DNA from: Nemertoderma westbladi
Lineage: Eukaryota; Xenacoelomorpha; Nemertodermatida; Nemertodermatidae
Assembly (NCBI GenBank): GCA_032718475.1
Contig: JAUCBJ010005272.1
Location: forward strand, 1-35,007
Direction of reading: 5' to 3'
Length of the DNA stretch: 35,007 nt
Shown: piece after piece, positions 24,529-33,653 of the stretch
How positions within the stretch are numbered: the first letter of the stretch is position 1
How the letters are laid out: every line of letters begins with the position of its first letter
Notes under the pieces: model-generated
The model's database searches: none
The model's input: the letters and a program-made list of their open reading frames with translations, nothing else
Told to the model about the DNA's origin: nothing
Program-made: the position numbers and the translations under genes

Positions 24529-24883
24529 TTAGCAACTGTCAGTTGCTAGTGACTTTGAAACAAGTGGTACTGGCATAACCGTGTTCACTGTTGTCGGTTG
24601 TGTTGTTGGTATGCCGTTTTGTCCGACGTCCCAGGCGAACACATAACTCCGTGAGTGGTGGGTATCCAGCCTCACTAGTAATGGTTGGTTGGATTCCTTA
24701 TGACCACTAGTGTTGTGAACCTGATTCTGTACTTCTTGGTCCAATCTGGTCAGTATGGTCACACAGGAAGGATCGTCTTGAGAGCTGCAGGCACTGGTGG
24801 GTATGGAACTGTCATCTATATAGGGAATTCTCGATTCACAAGGCAATCTGAAGCAATTTGGTGATATTCCTGGAAGTCTTGGG
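24529..24883 (-). CDS. Gene B exon 8: cytoplasmic tail and stop codon
   Basis: 355 bp including TAA at 24529-24531. It encodes a Ser/Thr/Gln/Asn-rich tail of about 118 residues with no recognised domain. Tyrosines occur in IPYIDD and RSYVFAW, plus VEYVAN in the preceding exon; none fits a classic ITIM or ITAM. The tail looks disordered. I did not find a convincing AATAAA just downstream on this strand. Confidence 0.88.
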
Positions 24884-27800
24884 CTGCAACAATAATTAAA
24901 TTAATGTTTCTGATTAAATGTTTATTAAATCAATGTTAATCATCTGTTCACGCAAAATATACGGAAATAAAACCTGCAACAGGTAATCGTATATATTAGT
25001 AATACAGAACACTACATCATTATTGTGTAAATCTAGAACTAATAAATAATCGTAATTTAAACATCAAATTAAAATAAAATTAATATTAAATATTAGAAAT
25101 TAAAATATAATTTTTTAATAAGGGTGGAAAAAACATATTAAACTTATTTAAACCTTTGATAAAATAAACGAACTCACTTAGAAATCGCTTTGTGGCAGAA
25201 TGATTTGGCTGATGCATTACTGTTAGCAACGTATTCAACGATGTGATTGTGTTGGTTTCTTTGACGATGTCGTTTGCACAAACACAAAATTAGTAAACAA
25301 ATAATGATCATGAGAATTAACAGAATTCCCAGACAGAGGGCCACTGGGTAACTTTTGTCTTTAAAAACAGCTGTGGAGAAAACAAATAGTTGAGTAATAA
25401 ATTATGGTAATAAATAATGAAATATTTTTTCAATTGTAGGTATTTGTAACGGATATTTGGGTATTGCAGAATAGGTTAATAATTAAACGCGCTTGTGCAT
25501 TGTGCCACCAGTGGCGTATTAAATTATTATAATTAAATGTGCTAAGCACGATGAACTCAATTCGCCCCCTAGCTGCAGACAGGGAAACTATATAAGTCTG
25601 TCTGTGTGCAGAATTTCTAAACTTTTGATAGACTACATGTGTACCAAGTTTGGATCCATTTAATCCATGTGTAGAGCTAGGTACTCGAGCAGAGCTTTAA
25701 TAATTAATATATTCACTGTAATTTACTGGTTTTAATACAAATATATTTCATTTCTAGATTGCAGACAGCAACCTATGCAACGTATATGAAATTATAAAGA
25801 CAACTATATTATCGAGATAATTATGTTGAGGTAATATTCCTCAATTAGTTGATTCCGATAATTCTGTCATAGAAAAATCATTTGTTGATCTATTTTGTGA
25901 TGAATTGTCCCTCCAATTGGGGATTTTGGTGCTGTGGAATTCCGTCATTGTAATTTTCGTACATAAATGATGTTTTGAATTTCCCTCCAATATTTGTATC
26001 ACTTTTTATTATTTAAACTGTAATTGCAATTGGTGATGGGTTTCTCTCATATTATTATTATAATCTGGAAAGTTTAGCCAATTTTTGTTTTGTAGTGATA
26101 ATTAAGAAAATACTAGTTGATTTATTGTATAATAATATTAATTGATTTTTCATTTTCCTCTGACTTCATTTGTGTAACGGGAGTTATAGGATGTTGCAGC
26201 TGACATCTCCCATCCCCAGAAATACTGAGGGAAGAGATAGTAAATAAGTTATAGTAATAGAGATTATAAAATTAATATCCCATGCACTTAGTGGCTGGTC
26301 TTTTTAAAACCAGCCTTTATTGTCGGGTTCCAGTTCCAGAATTTTGTGAAAGCAGTGTTAGTCCCAAGCTTGTTGGAAGAGAAGTATCAGTGGATGCCAC
26401 TATAGAGTCTGGCTGGAAGACTTACTGGTAGGGAACCGATATTGGCAATGAACGTAGTCAATAGCTGATAGAATGCGCTCTAAACAAATTCAATAGCTCA
26501 GCTAGCTAATGTATAAATAATAACAAAATTACATGTAATTTACATTGTGCAATGGAGAAATTCGGTAATTTACATTCCAAAATCACAGATTAATTCATTA
26601 TTTATTACCTTGGAATTAGAAACATTGTGGATTGTAGCTACTAATAATTACATAAAATATAAACTTACTAATGGTATCTGGCGGTGGGCATCCTGGTAAA
26701 ACAGGCACTGTAACAGGCACTACATTTACATTAGGCACTGTAGGGCAACTAGAAATCCAGCATTCGTGGTAATACATCATAGGTTGAGATTCATCACTTG
26801 AAGCGAGTTCATGTCTCGCAGCTACAGTGACTTTGTACCAGGTGTCCAAAATTAGGTTATCTAGTATCAATTTGGTGTCAGACGTTGTAAACATTATTGA
26901 TATCTCTTCTTCATCACGTTTTACTCTAACATCTTGGTATATTTCGGATTCATTCCTGGAAAGAATGTCACCATTATAATGATAAATATTAAAATTATAG
27001 TAAAATAAAATAAATTACATGAACGATTTTGTTATACCTACCTACCGTTGTTATAATTATTCGTAATTTTGGTATTAGAGAAATATACTATACTGTGTAT
27101 ATTATGTACTGTATTTTCGATAAACAAACAGTGGCCAATAAATAGGGGTCGAAATGTAATAAATAATAACAACCTTAATGATTGGTTTATTAATATATAA
27201 AAAATATTCATTAAACTGTAAAAATTATTACCTTCAACGCAGAAAAATAATTCTAGTGTAAAATATGGTAAATAAGGATTCAATGGTAATGTTTTAAATT
27301 GTTTTCGAAAATAGTACATCCCCCCCCCCCCCCCCCCCCCCCCCCATTCACTCACCTATTTGCTTCTGTTTCATTATATTCTAGCTGGCGCTTTTCATAA
27401 GTTAAGGTAATACTATATGTAACGGAGGGCATATCTCCACTGTAACCTGGTACCCATTGTAATATAGCCTCTCCTGAAGCAGTTGGTGTTATTGATATGT
27501 TCGAAGGGGAATCAGGTGGAACTGAAATTTATAAGAGAGTTTTATTGAATCTTTTTGGTGCTGCCATTTCTATACACCGAGATATTTATAAGAGACCGTA
27601 CAATTAATTCAGTGTCATATTTTATGTAACATCAGATAATATCTTTCAATGTGATTTGCAGCTAAAAAATCCTTAATTATCCTGATATTTTATTCATAAT
27701 GAACATTGCAGTAGTTTTAAGTAGTCAGAATCAACATATGTTATGTAATTCAAATACGTAAATGTTAAGTATCTGATTTTCCAAATTAATTTATTTATTT

Positions 27801-30800
27801 TAATATTGCGTTGTAATAATAAAGATATGCGAGACATATGTTGGTTTCAGTATTACAGCTTTTATCAAATATGTTTCTACTAACAAAAATCATGGTAATA
27901 ACTTACATACTGTGAAACACCATTGGCAGGTTTTCCTGCATTTTTCCCACATGTATCGGGGATTGGAAACGCATTCATTACTGGCGTAATTCCCGCACTC
28001 TCCATCGCTATCCTCGCACGGAGGGAGTGTCTCCTTTGTGTAGCTGTCTACATGAAAGTCGTTGAGAGTGTAGGTTGGGTATGGAAGAGTCTCGGCACGG
28101 GCGAGACAACCAAACTTCGTGGCAAAATCACTAAATAGATCTGCAACAATGCATTAATTAATAATAATTGTTGTAAAATTACAAGTATGACACTTAAGTT
28201 TCTACATTAAACATGCCAAATTATTTAGAGGCACCTTCCTGTATCAGTGACTGACGCTGTGTGGACAATGTACACTTAGCTAAATGTTATAGAAAGCAGA
28301 ACATTTAATTCGGCAATTAAAATCTTCTTTATCTACTTTGCCATTGGCGCTTAATAGAAATAATTTATATTTAATCATATATGTTACAACGACACATAAG
28401 CGGAAAACAGCAATAAAATTGTAACAAATCGGAGTCCATAGTTGTTATATTATATATATATATTATATAATAATATAGGTTTATAATATAGGGCCATGGT
28501 GAGTAATTAACTTAAAGGAAGAACAGTAGTCTTACACCCCCAATAAAAAAGTTAATTTTAAAATAGTTAAGTTAATATTTATACATAACAACCCCCTGTT
28601 AGTCAGTATGTCGTTAACATCAACTATCATCTTATGGTGAGTAATTGACCGACTTAAGCGGACCCGTGTTAATAATGGTTCTTCCTTTATTAATATAATT
28701 AGGTTTTGTGCAGAAGCGAAAGACGTCACTGGGGGTTTTCAACCTATTCGGTCTCTTCAGTAACGCTACCAGTTCAGCCACATTCCCATGACTCCCTTAG
28801 TGCACTTCCATCGAATAGGCTTTAGTTGCACATCCTATATGTAACAGAGGACCTAGCATCCCCGAGTATGTTAGAGTTAAAGAGGAGGGAAGTACAAATA
28901 CATAAATATACAGTATTGCTTCCTGAAATGAATTAGAGTTGAGCTGAAGGTGTACTTATATTGGCCGCGTTAATGCGTTTTGACCTACAGTTGTAGGTCA
29001 AAACCTACCTAAGGACTTTACAGGGAAACTAACCTCGCTTCGAGCATCGGTTTATTGGTACATTTTTGCATGGAAATATTTCTTCTAGAACACTATACCC
29101 GCCAGTATCGTATTCTTGTAGACCTTCCCTGGTTGTAACATCACTATGGGCATGGTCAGCACTCTCCTCTCCCAAATCGTGGGAGTTAAAGAAACTTTGA
29201 GCAACTAAAATATATCGGAAAACAACAATTACGGACAAACCAAAAACAACAAACCATATTTTAATATATTCATTAGAAAATCATTCTAATTCAGTAAATT
29301 CTGAATTTGATCACCACAGATATCTACTTCCTTCCACCATAACAAGAAACAACTGATCTTCATTTGTCACTTTCCTAATTTTCAAGTTATGTTTTGAAAA
29401 TTCAATTGTAAAATATGAAAAATATATATTTAATATACAATTATAGGTTTTTATTACTTACGTTCAGCAAAATATTCAATATTATTTGTTCCAGCAAATA
29501 CATTTTGCCATTTACCGGCATTTACTGCTGCCGTATAGGCGTCTTTAATATCATTAAACATATCAGGAAAGTTTCTTTTCAGTGCAACGCCATGGACGGC
29601 ATGTATGAACTCATGAAGGAACATATCCTCGTTGCTGTAGAAGTCCTGTAGAATGAATATGTGTAGAATGAATATGTGTAGAATGAATATGTGTAGAATG
29701 AATATGTGTAGAATGAATATGTGTAGAATGAATATGTGTAGAATGAATATGTGTAGAATGAATATGTGTAGAATGAATATGTGTAGAATGAATATCTGTA
29801 GAATGAATATGTGTAGAATGAATATGTGTATAATGAATATGTGTAGAATGAATATGTGTAGAATGCATATGTGTAGAATGCATATGTGTATAATGAATAT
29901 GTGTAGAATGAATATGTGTAGAATGAATATGTGTAGAATGGATATGTGGTAGAATGAATATGTGGTAGAATGGATATGTGGGTAGAATGAATATGGTGGT
30001 AGAATGAATATGTGGTAGAATGCATATGTGGTATAATGGATATGTGGTAGAATGAATATGGTGGTAGAATGGATATCTGGTAGAATGAATATGGTGGTAG
30101 AATGGATATGGTGGTAGAATGAATATGTGGTAGAATGAATATGTGTAGAATGAATATGTGTAGAATGAATATGGTGGTAGAATGCATATGTGGTAGAATG
30201 GATATGGGGGTAGAATGGATATGTGGTAGAATGGATATGTGGTAGAATGGATATGTGGGTATAATGGATATGTGGTAGAATGGATATGCGGTAGAATGGA
30301 TATGTGGGTAGAATGAATAGGTGTAGAATGCATATGTGTAGAATGAATATGTGTAGAATGGATATGTGGTAGAATGGATATGTCAGGTGTAAATATATAT
30401 TATTCTACATATTATATATCGTAATCGTAAATGCGAATAGTGTAATAAATAATCTTGATTAGGCCTACTGTATAATAGGCCTACTGTATAATAGGCCTAC
30501 TGTATAATAGGCCTACTGTATAATAGGCCTACTGTATATTAGGCCTACTGTATAATAGGCCTACTGTATAATAGGCCTACTGTATAATAGGCCTACTGTA
30601 TAATAGGCCTACTGTATAATATGCCTACTGTATAATAGGCCTACTGTATAATAGGCCTACTGTATGCTGGTAAACAAAAATTCCCTTCATTCAGATACTT
30701 TTCAAAACTGACGGGCACATGAAAATCATGGCAATTATATTGGCTATGATTTATTTTAAAATGAATTTTTGATTTCAGTAAAAATTTTACATTCACAATT

Positions 30801-31663
30801 TAACAGTTTATTCAGTTTTTTGTATTTCGGAAATTTTCAGTTCAAGATGCGTCCTTTGTTTATTAATTCCCTTCAAATCGTATTTTTAATTTTATACTAT
30901 CCCGAGATATTATTTTATTATTTACAGGAATTAAGTCACCGTTTGTCAACAATTTATGCAATTTGCAAATTAATAATTTGGTACATGCCACATTTCATAA
31001 ATACCCGCAGGAGTACTATGTACCATCAAGATCTAAAATATCCACATTTTGTACTATTTTTACTATTATTCATTACTATTTACATTCACGTTTCCAACAC
31101 CTGTTGTTGGCTAATGTGTCATATGTAACATTGTGTACTAATATATTATTAAATATATTACTATTTATTTTATATTAATTAATTAAATAGTAAGTAGTAA
31201 ACCTTTTTTTTGGGATAACAATCAAGGTTTTCTTCGCCACCTGTGGAAATCAATGTTTCCAGTGTGGCTCCAATACCACGAACACCTTGGTTGCTATCCA
31301 ATAAATTATGTTCTGGAATATCGGTTGCCAATTCCGTCGTGGCGATAACACCGGCTCGTCCATAGGCGTTAAAGTAAGCGTCCCTTAAATCCCGTCTATC
31401 GGCGAACAGAAACCAAACCGTATAACAGGCTCGAGTTAGTGCACTGTCTGATACCTTGTCCGAGCTTATTATTGGAATACCGTAAGCATGGAGGTATTTC
31501 TTGTAGAAAGGAGATAGTTTGAGTTCTTCTTTCACAGAAATGGGAACCGGTGAAATGTATTTACAGTTGCAGTTTCTCCAAGATCTACCACGGTCAGGTA
31601 ATACTGCCAACTTGTCTTCCATATCTTTTGATAAAATCTTCCCTGTTGTATCTCCGACGGGAA
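24529..31663 (-). CDS. Gene B: membrane-anchored ATLF-like zinc metallopeptidase with ShKT and FN3 domains (5' end missing)
   Basis: Eight exons on the minus strand join in frame: 31663-31203, 29645-29462, 29204-29034, 28140-27907, 27521-27356, 26955-26669, 25370-25178 and 24883-24529. Intron phases are compatible at every junction (0,1,1,1,2,1,2) and the last exon ends in TAA. The visible product is about 682 residues: metallopeptidase-like region (1-270, HEFIH near 164, EYFAE near 210-214), ShKT (about 313-346), FN3 (about 351-455), Cys/Pro/Val-rich stalk (to about 500), transmembrane helix (about 508-531) with KRHRQR after it, and a cytoplasmic tail to 682. Exon 1 starts in phase 1, so at least one upstream exon, presumably with the signal peptide, is not located. 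By family knowledge HExxH plus a downstream Glu binds zinc in gluzincins. Inferred: a type I surface ectoenzyme or protease-like receptor. Substrate unknown. The exon chain is strong; the ATLF name is by motif recall. Confidence 0.88.
24884..25177. other. Gene B intron 7
   Basis: A short AT-rich intron bounded by GTGAGT and TTGTTGCAG on the minus strand. Confidence 0.85.
25178..25370 (-). CDS. Gene B exon 7: transmembrane helix
   Basis: 193 bp, phase 1 to phase 2. After KDKSYP comes an unbroken hydrophobic stretch of about 23 residues (ALCLGILLILMIIICLLILC) followed at once by the basic stop-transfer KRHRQR, giving N-out/C-in topology. Several Cys lie in and at the inner face of the helix and could be palmitoylated (inference). 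The donor is GTGAGT. Confidence 0.92.
25371..26668. other. Gene B intron 6 with a dispersed repeat and a hairpin
   Basis: It contains the inverted copy of the 2766-2900 repeat (about 25600-25660) and a short hairpin, ggctggt...accagcc, at 26293-26315. No coding signal. Confidence 0.7.
25600..25660 (-). repeat. Dispersed repeat, copy 2
   Basis: On the minus strand it reads ccaaacttggtacacatgta, then gtctatcaaaagtttagaaa, a close match to 2815-2865. It lies inside gene B intron 6. Confidence 0.55.
26669..26955 (-). CDS. Gene B exon 6: second half of FN3 domain and stalk
   Basis: 287 bp, phase 2 to phase 1. It contains LILDNLILDTWYKVTVAAR, the conserved L-x-x-L..T-x-Y-x-V-x-V-x-A core of FN3 strands E-F. 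After it come two near Cys (CWISSC), a Pro/Val-rich stretch with repeats of VPVTVPVLP type and a further Cys, a likely extracellular stalk. The donor is GTAAGT. Confidence 0.9.
27320..27345. repeat. Run of 26 C (26 G on the gene B strand) beside a splice donor
   Basis: On the transcribed sense strand this is G26 beginning just inside intron 5, four bases after the GTGAGT donor at 27355-27350. G-runs near 5' splice sites can bind hnRNP F/H or fold, so it may affect splicing (inference). Confidence 0.9.
27356..27521 (-). CDS. Gene B exon 5: first half of FN3 domain
   Basis: 166 bp, phase 1 to phase 2. It begins PPDSPSNISITPTASG and continues with LQW and VTYSITLTYE, the usual start, B-strand Trp and C-strand pattern of a fibronectin type III domain. 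Two N-glycosylation sequons (NIS, NET) are present. The donor GTGAGT is followed four bases later by a run of 26 G on the coding strand. Confidence 0.9.
27907..28140 (-). CDS. Gene B exon 4: ShKT domain
   Basis: 234 bp, phases 1 and 1. After KFGCL and a short linker that includes DFHVDSYTKE comes a six-cysteine ShKT module with spacing C-x6-C-x7-C-x10-C-x3-C-x2-C and the sequence NPRYMWEKCRKTCQWC. ShKT modules are small disulfide-rich extracellular domains common in cnidarian, nematode and other animal proteases, where they act as accessory or channel-binding modules. I choose the GTAAGT donor over an overlapping GTATGT because it gives the same phase as gene A and joins cleanly to the FN3 exon. 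Confidence 0.93.
28141..29033. other. Gene B intron 3
   Basis: AT-rich intron between the exon 3 donor (GTTAGT) and the ShKT acceptor (TTGTTGCAG). It holds a perfect 13-bp inverted repeat at 28977-29004 and a TATA-rich stretch near 28445-28490. Confidence 0.75.
28977..29004. repeat. Perfect inverted repeat, 13-bp arms
   Basis: gttttgacctaca and tgtaggtcaaaac are separated by gt. It could form a hairpin or mark the end of a small element. Confidence 0.85.
29034..29204 (-). CDS. Gene B exon 3: end of metallopeptidase-like domain
   Basis: 171 bp, the same length and phases (1,1) as gene A exon 3. After the split codon it reads AQSFFNSHDLGEE and ends with EEIFPCKN and NRCSKR, both shared with gene A (EDIFPCKN, NRCSKR). 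The two cysteines probably pair. Acceptor ATTTTAG, donor GTTAGT. The middle is acidic and poorly conserved. Confidence 0.9.
29462..29645 (-). CDS. Gene B exon 2: HExxH zinc-binding exon
   Basis: 184 bp, exactly the length of its gene A counterpart, phase 0 to phase 1. It encodes NEDMFLHEFIHAVHG (zinc-binding HExxH) and ends with IEYFAE, whose Glu is the likely third metal ligand of a gluzincin. The acceptor (CTACAG) is the last unit of a 15-bp minisatellite; the donor is a clean GTAAGT. Against gene A, the residues between the motifs are strongly diverged but the motif residues are kept, which suggests selection for metal binding. Confidence 0.92.
29646..30383. repeat. 15-17-bp minisatellite starting at the gene B exon 2 acceptor
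   Basis: About 45 units of agaatgaatatgtgt (plus strand), later mixed with gtggt-extended units. On the gene strand each unit reads as a pyrimidine-rich ...ttcattctacac, and the last one, changed to ...ctacag, is the splice acceptor of the HExxH exon. Long open frames across the array on both strands only reflect the repeat. Confidence 0.93.
30464..30664. repeat. 16-bp tandem repeat with the taggccta palindrome
   Basis: About 12 near-identical copies of ataggcctactgtata. The same core also occurs alone elsewhere in the window (about 10296, 11953, 13364, 19316). Confidence 0.95.
30665..31202. other. Gene B intron 1, right part, no feature seen
   Basis: AT-rich. Two overlapping plus-strand frames (30769-31178) are poor in any known motif and lie antisense inside the intron. 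Confidence 0.5.
31203..31663 (-). CDS. Gene B exon 1 (of those visible): N-terminal part of the metallopeptidase-like domain
   Basis: 461 bp. The acceptor is a T-rich tract ending in CAG at 31664-31666 and the exon begins with the last two bases of a split codon. The product has a Cys pair (NCNCKY), then LSPFYKKYLHAYGIPIISS, a DIPEH motif and EENLDCYP just before the exon end; these match an upstream segment I recall from secreted HEFAH-type proteins. The donor is inferred by alignment with gene A: it falls at GTTTAC after an AAAAAAAAG run, where gene A has a good GTGAGT, so it is non-consensus. About 212 bp of this exon is nearly identical to gene A exon 1. Confidence 0.88.
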
Positions 31664-32145
31664 CTGTAATTGAAAAAAAATCTGACATATAATTGAATCC
31701 TGTGGTTTTTGATGTCAGTTTGGGTGGTTAGGGATTTTATGTAACCCGAACTACGTTAAATAGTAATCAAGTAATGATCATTTTTATTAAAAGTAAACTT
31801 TAGTTTACAAAAATAAATTTTCACAGGACTCAGATATTCTCAAATATGTAGCTAAAGTTCGACAAAAACTGGGTGGATAATTATTATTATTATTTATATA
31901 TTTATAAATATTTTTATTATTTATACTGTTGATATTACTATCATGACAACACAACGTGACAAATACAAATACAAATATGACAAATACATTATTTCGTAGA
32001 AAAAATCATGAACGTACGTACGATTATAATAATAAGTGGGAGTTAGGGTCCTAAGTTAAGGCAACTTATTAAATGATTAATAAAGTTTGAAAGCGAGATA
32101 TTGGGAGCAAGTTATTGAATAGGGAATGAAACATCTTTACTAATC
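31664..32145. other. Upstream of gene B's first visible exon, no exon found
   Basis: AT-rich. The missing signal-peptide exon was not found here. Confidence 0.45.
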
Positions 32146-32536
32146 TACCTGTGTGCTGGTGGTATCCTTGGCCTTACAGGGAGACCCGCTACCTACCTAT
32201 ACCTGTGTGCTGGTGGTATCCTTGGCCTTACAGGGAGACCCGCTACCTACCTATACCTGTGTGCTGGTGGTATCCTTGGCCTTACAGGGAGACCCGCTAC
32301 CTACCTATACCTGTGTGCTGGTGGTATCTTTGGCCTTACAGGGCGACCCGCTACCTACCTATACCTGTGTGCTGGTGGTATCCTTGGCCTTACAGGGCGA
32401 CCCGCTACCTACCTATACCTGTGTGCTGGTGGTATCCTTGGCCTTACAGGGCGACCCGCTACCTACCTATACCTGTGTGCTGGTGGTATCCTTGGCCTTA
32501 CAGGGAGACCCGCTACCTACCTATACCTGTGTGCTG
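32146..32536. repeat. 54-bp minisatellite, left block
   Basis: About seven units of acctgtgtgctggtggtatc, cttggccttacagggagacc and cgctacctacctat. It ends exactly where the LINE copy begins. Confidence 0.95.
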
Positions 32537-33653
32537 TGCGTATGTTCAGCATACTTTCATTATATGGGATTCCTGATGAAATTATTGCAGCAATCAGATC
32601 AGTATACGATGGTTCGACAACATTTGTGTCTACTGTTGACGGTGACACAGAACCATTTGAAGTGTTATGGGGCGTCCTCCAAGGAGACACACTTGCACCA
32701 TTCTTGTTCATTATTGTGGTTGACTATGTTCTACGCATGTCCTTAGATCATCATAATGATGATGGGGTGATGATAACTCCACCTACTGGCTCCAGAAGTC
32801 GAGGAAATCCTGCCAAGTACCTAACTGATCTAGACTTTGCTGATGACTTAGGAGTACTCTCAGAATCATTAGAGGGAGCCCAACGGCTCCTCAGCTCATT
32901 AGAACATGCTGCTTCTAGTGTTGGTCTTTTTATTAACTCCAGAAAGACCAAAATTCTGACCGTTAACTTTGAAAGTCCTCAGCAAGTCTCTGATCGGATG
33001 AGCATAAGCTCAAAGGATGGTATGCTTGAGCATGTGGACGACTTCTGTTACCTGGGATCATGGATCCGGAAGTCAGGTGAGGACCTTCGAATACGTAAGG
33101 GAAAGGCATGGGCAGCCTTGAATAGGCTTTCCAGGATTTGGAAGTCACCGAGAATTAATCGGAAACTTAAGGTCCGATTATTTAGAGCAGCAGTAGTTCC
33201 AGTACTCCTCTATGGGAGTCCATGCTGGGCTCTAACTGCTGAGGACACCAAATCTCTGGATGGCACATTCACAAGAATGCTACGCCGGGTTCATTGTGTC
33301 AAGTACAATGCACACATCTCCAACCAGACACTATATAACATTGGAGGTGTCTCATTGGTTCCCCCAAGCTTGACACTAGAACAAAACCGCCTCCGCTTTG
33401 CAGGACATTGCTTTCGCCGTGAGGACCAGCCAGTGCATAATCTTGTACTTTGGCAGCCTCATGGAGTGAAAAAGCATGGTGGACAGCCCATGACTTTCTT
33501 GAGACGCATCTTAAAGGACACTGGCCTTAAAGATGCGGATGATCTAGCAAATGTCATGGGTGATAGGGAGTTGTGGCGGTGCAATTTTGTTGACAAGCCG
33601 GCACAGCATTCTTAAAAATGCAGCTGCAATGCAGCATGCCGATCCTAGTAGTA
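32537..33653 (+). mobile_element. 5'-truncated young LINE copy inside the 54-bp minisatellite
   Basis: The plus strand encodes LSLYGIPDEIIAAIRSVYDG, GVLQGDTLAPFLFIIVVDYV, TDLDFADDLGVLS, LYGSPCWAL and a C-terminus ending DKPAQHS with stop at 33613-33615. It differs from the 15.2-kb copy at only a few residues. The tail is (TAG)n, and gtgtgctg at 32529-32536 recurs at 33654-33661 as a likely 8-bp target-site duplication. No endonuclease or full RT is present, so it depends on other copies to move. Confidence 0.9.

Noticed and set aside
27923-28138. 71-residue plus-strand frame
   Set aside because: It is antisense to the ShKT exon of gene B.
29579-30333. Long His/Ser/Thr/Tyr-rich minus-strand frames of 202 and 240 residues, and a 99-residue plus-strand frame
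   Set aside because: They are translations of the 15-17-bp minisatellite, and the exon 2 acceptor lies at its edge.
30769-31178. Plus-strand frames of 119 and 71 residues
   Set aside because: AT-rich, intronic to gene B on the opposite strand and without motifs; judged chance.
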